Shown here piece after piece: positions 5,849-6,953 of a stretch of DNA of 6,953 bases. The notes under the pieces were generated by a model. That model saw only the letters and a program-made list of their open reading frames with translations. It was not told the DNA's origin and did no database searches. Every line of letters starts with the position of its first letter. Within the stretch, counting starts at the first letter, position 1. A program made the translations under genes and the position numbers. This DNA comes from Oscillospiraceae bacterium (GTDB taxonomy: Bacteria; Bacillota; Clostridia; Oscillospirales; Oscillospiraceae): the NCBI GenBank assembly GCA_017936205.1, contig JAGBGB010000165.1, positions 1-6,953 of the forward strand, read 5' to 3'.

Positions 5849-6767
5849 GTATCCCGTTTGGATCGACTGTGATCCCGGCGTAGATGATGCTGCTGCCATA
5901 ATTCTCGCAAGCAGCCTGAAGGAGCTGGATATTTTAGGCATCAGCACCGTTGCAGGGAATGTGCCCCTGCGTACTACCACTGCCAACGCCCTGAAGCTGG
6001 GGGATCTGGTGGGACAGCCCTACCCCGTTTACGCAGGTGCAGCCGGCCCCGTGGTGCGGCCCTATTTGGACGGCACAGACTTCCACGGAGAGGGCGGCTT
6101 CGGAACGGCCTCGCTCCCTGAGAGCAGCCGCCGGGCGGAGCCCATGAAGGCATGGGATGCTCTTTATGCCGCTGCCAAGGCACACCCCGGCACCTTGGAG
6201 CTGATCACTATGGGTCCCCTGACCAACATTGCCATCGCCTTGGAAACCTACCCCGACCTGCCCAAGCTGATTCACCGTCTGCTGATGATGGGTGGCAGTG
6301 TGACCCGTGGCAACCGCACTCCCTGTGCAGAATACAATATTTATGCAGATCCTGAAGCGGCTCAAGTAGTCTTCCGCAGCGGTATTCCCGTAGTCATGTG
6401 TGGCTTGGAGGTCACAGAGCTTGCCTACATCCTCCCTGAGGAGTGGGAGCCCCTGAAGGACAGCCCCAGTGAAAAAGCCCGCTTCTTCCACGATGCCAGC
6501 CGCTTCATCTTGGAGCGGAATTTAGAAAACGGTCATCCCGGCTTCTGCATCCATGATGCGGTACCCGTATTCTACCTCGCCCATCCGGAATGCTTCAAGG
6601 CAGAGCCTGCGGGCGTTTTCGTAGAAACCCAAGGGGAACTGACCCTTGGCAAAACCGTCTGTGACCTGTACACCGACAAGCAGTTCGAGGTCAAAAACAC
6701 CCTCGTTGTACTGGACATCGACAGAAAGGCCTTCCTCACCGCCCTGTTAAACGCTCTGGAGCATTAA
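5841..6767 (+). CDS. Inosine/uridine-preferring nucleoside hydrolase family protein (second copy)
   Basis: This 308-residue paralogue of the preceding gene product has the same predicted reaction, nucleoside plus water to base plus ribose, in the cytosol. It keeps the full active-site set at the same residue numbers: DCDPGVDD (Asp9, Asp11, Asp15, Asp16), Asn40, His82 in HGEGGFG, GPLTN (125-129), Met150, GNRTPCAEYN (157-166, with Asn158, Glu164, Asn166) and His238-Asp239. Differences are GVDD for GHDD, MGPLTN for TGPLTN, and GLEVT for GLDVT. The segment before His238 (about 195-237) is quite unlike the first copy, and in this family that region shapes base recognition. It therefore probably covers a different set of nucleosides, but which one cannot be told. 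The ribosome site TAAGGAGG (5827-5834, 6 nt spacing) is the strongest in the operon. The start overlaps the previous stop by 8 nt. It is the last gene before the terminator. Confidence 0.9.
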   Translation: MNKYPVWIDCDPGVDDAAAIILASSLKELDILGISTVAGNVPLRTTTANALKLGDLVGQPYPVYAGAAGPVVRPYLDGTDFHGEGGFGTASLPESSRRAEPMKAWDALYAAAKAHPGTLELITMGPLTNIAIALETYPDLPKLIHRLLMMGGSVTRGNRTPCAEYNIYADPEAAQVVFRSGIPVVMCGLEVTELAYILPEEWEPLKDSPSEKARFFHDASRFILERNLENGHPGFCIHDAVPVFYLAHPECFKAEPAGVFVETQGELTLGKTVCDLYTDKQFEVKNTLVVLDIDRKAFLTALLNALEH

Positions 6768-6775
6768 AATAAAAA

Positions 6776-6818
6776 ACTGGGGAACAGCCTACAGCAGGCT
6801 GTTCCCCGGTGATTTTTT
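6776..6818 (+). terminator. Strong intrinsic terminator of the nucleoside operon
   Basis: The perfect arms GGGGAACAGCCT (6779-6790) and AGGCTGTTCCCC (6796-6807) close over the loop ACAGC. ACT/GGT extends the stem to 15 bp with one wobble. TTTTTT (6813-6818) follows almost at once. It begins 9 nt after the last stop codon. The A-run at 6771-6776 becomes a U-run in minus-strand transcripts, so the hairpin may work in both directions. Confidence 0.93.
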
Positions 6819-6829
6819 ATACTTATTTC

Positions 6830-6950
6830 TAATAAAACGGATTAACCGTTTTATTATGCCGCTGGTAAGCGGCATGGCGGCAAAGCCGCCAAGAAATGCC
6901 GTGTAATACTGTTCTTGCCGCCATAGGCGGTGCAGGATATTCATCCTGCA
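6830..6950. repeat. Cluster of five back-to-back palindromes, probable repetitive intergenic element
   Basis: Five hairpins follow each other with almost no spacer. They are TAATAAAACGG/CCGTTTTATTA (6830-6856, 11 bp), ATGCCGCT/AGCGGCAT with loop GGTA (6856-6875, 8 bp), TGGCGGC/GCCGCCA with loop AAA (6875-6891, 7 bp), CCGCC/GGCGG with loop ATA (6918-6930, 5 bp) and TGCAGGAT/ATCCTGCA with loop ATTC (6931-6950, 8 bp). AAGAA (6891-6895) and TTCTT (6912-6916) bracket the one unpaired stretch. The density is far above chance and no single stem has a proper T-run, so this is not just another terminator. It resembles REP/MITE-like hairpin elements between genes. A minus-strand reading frame of at least 51 codons crosses it. 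Whether it is repeated in the genome cannot be seen from one copy, and it may continue past the window. Confidence 0.55.
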
Positions 6951-6953
6951 ATA

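Noticed and set aside
5934..6491. 185-codon minus-strand frame opposite the second hydrolase
   Set aside because: It is a shadow of a gene with all catalytic motifs intact; the translation shows no recognisable fold.
1..6953. CRISPR array, transposase or phage genes
   Set aside because: No regularly spaced direct repeats and no transposase, integrase or phage protein is present. The only repeat structure is the palindrome cluster at the right edge.

Overview
The window looks like chromosomal DNA from a Gram-positive, low-to-moderate GC Firmicute, most likely a gut clostridium of the Oscillospiraceae/Ruminococcaceae type. The signs are strong AGGAGG-type ribosome binding sites, consensus TTG...TATAAT promoters, a lipoprotein-type solute-binding protein, and GC-rich codon use set in AT-rich intergenic DNA. 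The taxonomic placement is inference; no marker gene is present.

Layout. Positions 1-45 hold the 5' part of a tRNA-Gly (anticodon CCC) on the minus strand, cut by the window edge, with its own promoter at about 55-83. A short AT-rich divergent spacer follows. A plus-strand promoter (196-223, extended -10) then drives one six-gene operon: a BMP/PnrA-type nucleoside-binding lipoprotein (285-1304), a two-domain ABC ATPase (1375-2928), two permeases (2909-3997 and 3990-4919) and two paralogous inosine/uridine-type nucleoside hydrolases (4916-5848 and 5841-6767). A strong intrinsic terminator (6776-6818) closes the operon. The last ~120 bases are a chain of back-to-back palindromes (6830-6950) that look like a repetitive intergenic element.

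How the genes work together. The transporter matches the gene order and domain types of Bacillus subtilis NupNOPQ (YufNOPQ) and Lactococcus BmpA-NupABC. It should capture nucleosides outside the cell and import them with ATP. The two hydrolases should then split them into free base and ribose in the cytosol. The window is therefore a complete uptake-and-cleavage module for nucleoside salvage. From the ATPase onward every gene overlaps the next (by 20, 8, 4 and 8 nt), which suggests translational coupling. The binding-protein gene is instead set apart by a stable hairpin with a cUUCGg loop, probably so that it is made in excess of the membrane complex.

I see no sign of a wholly new system. The points most worth a second look are the tandem, nearly colinear hydrolase pair, the intercistronic hairpin, the palindrome at the transcription start, and the palindrome cluster at the right edge with its minus-strand reading frame.
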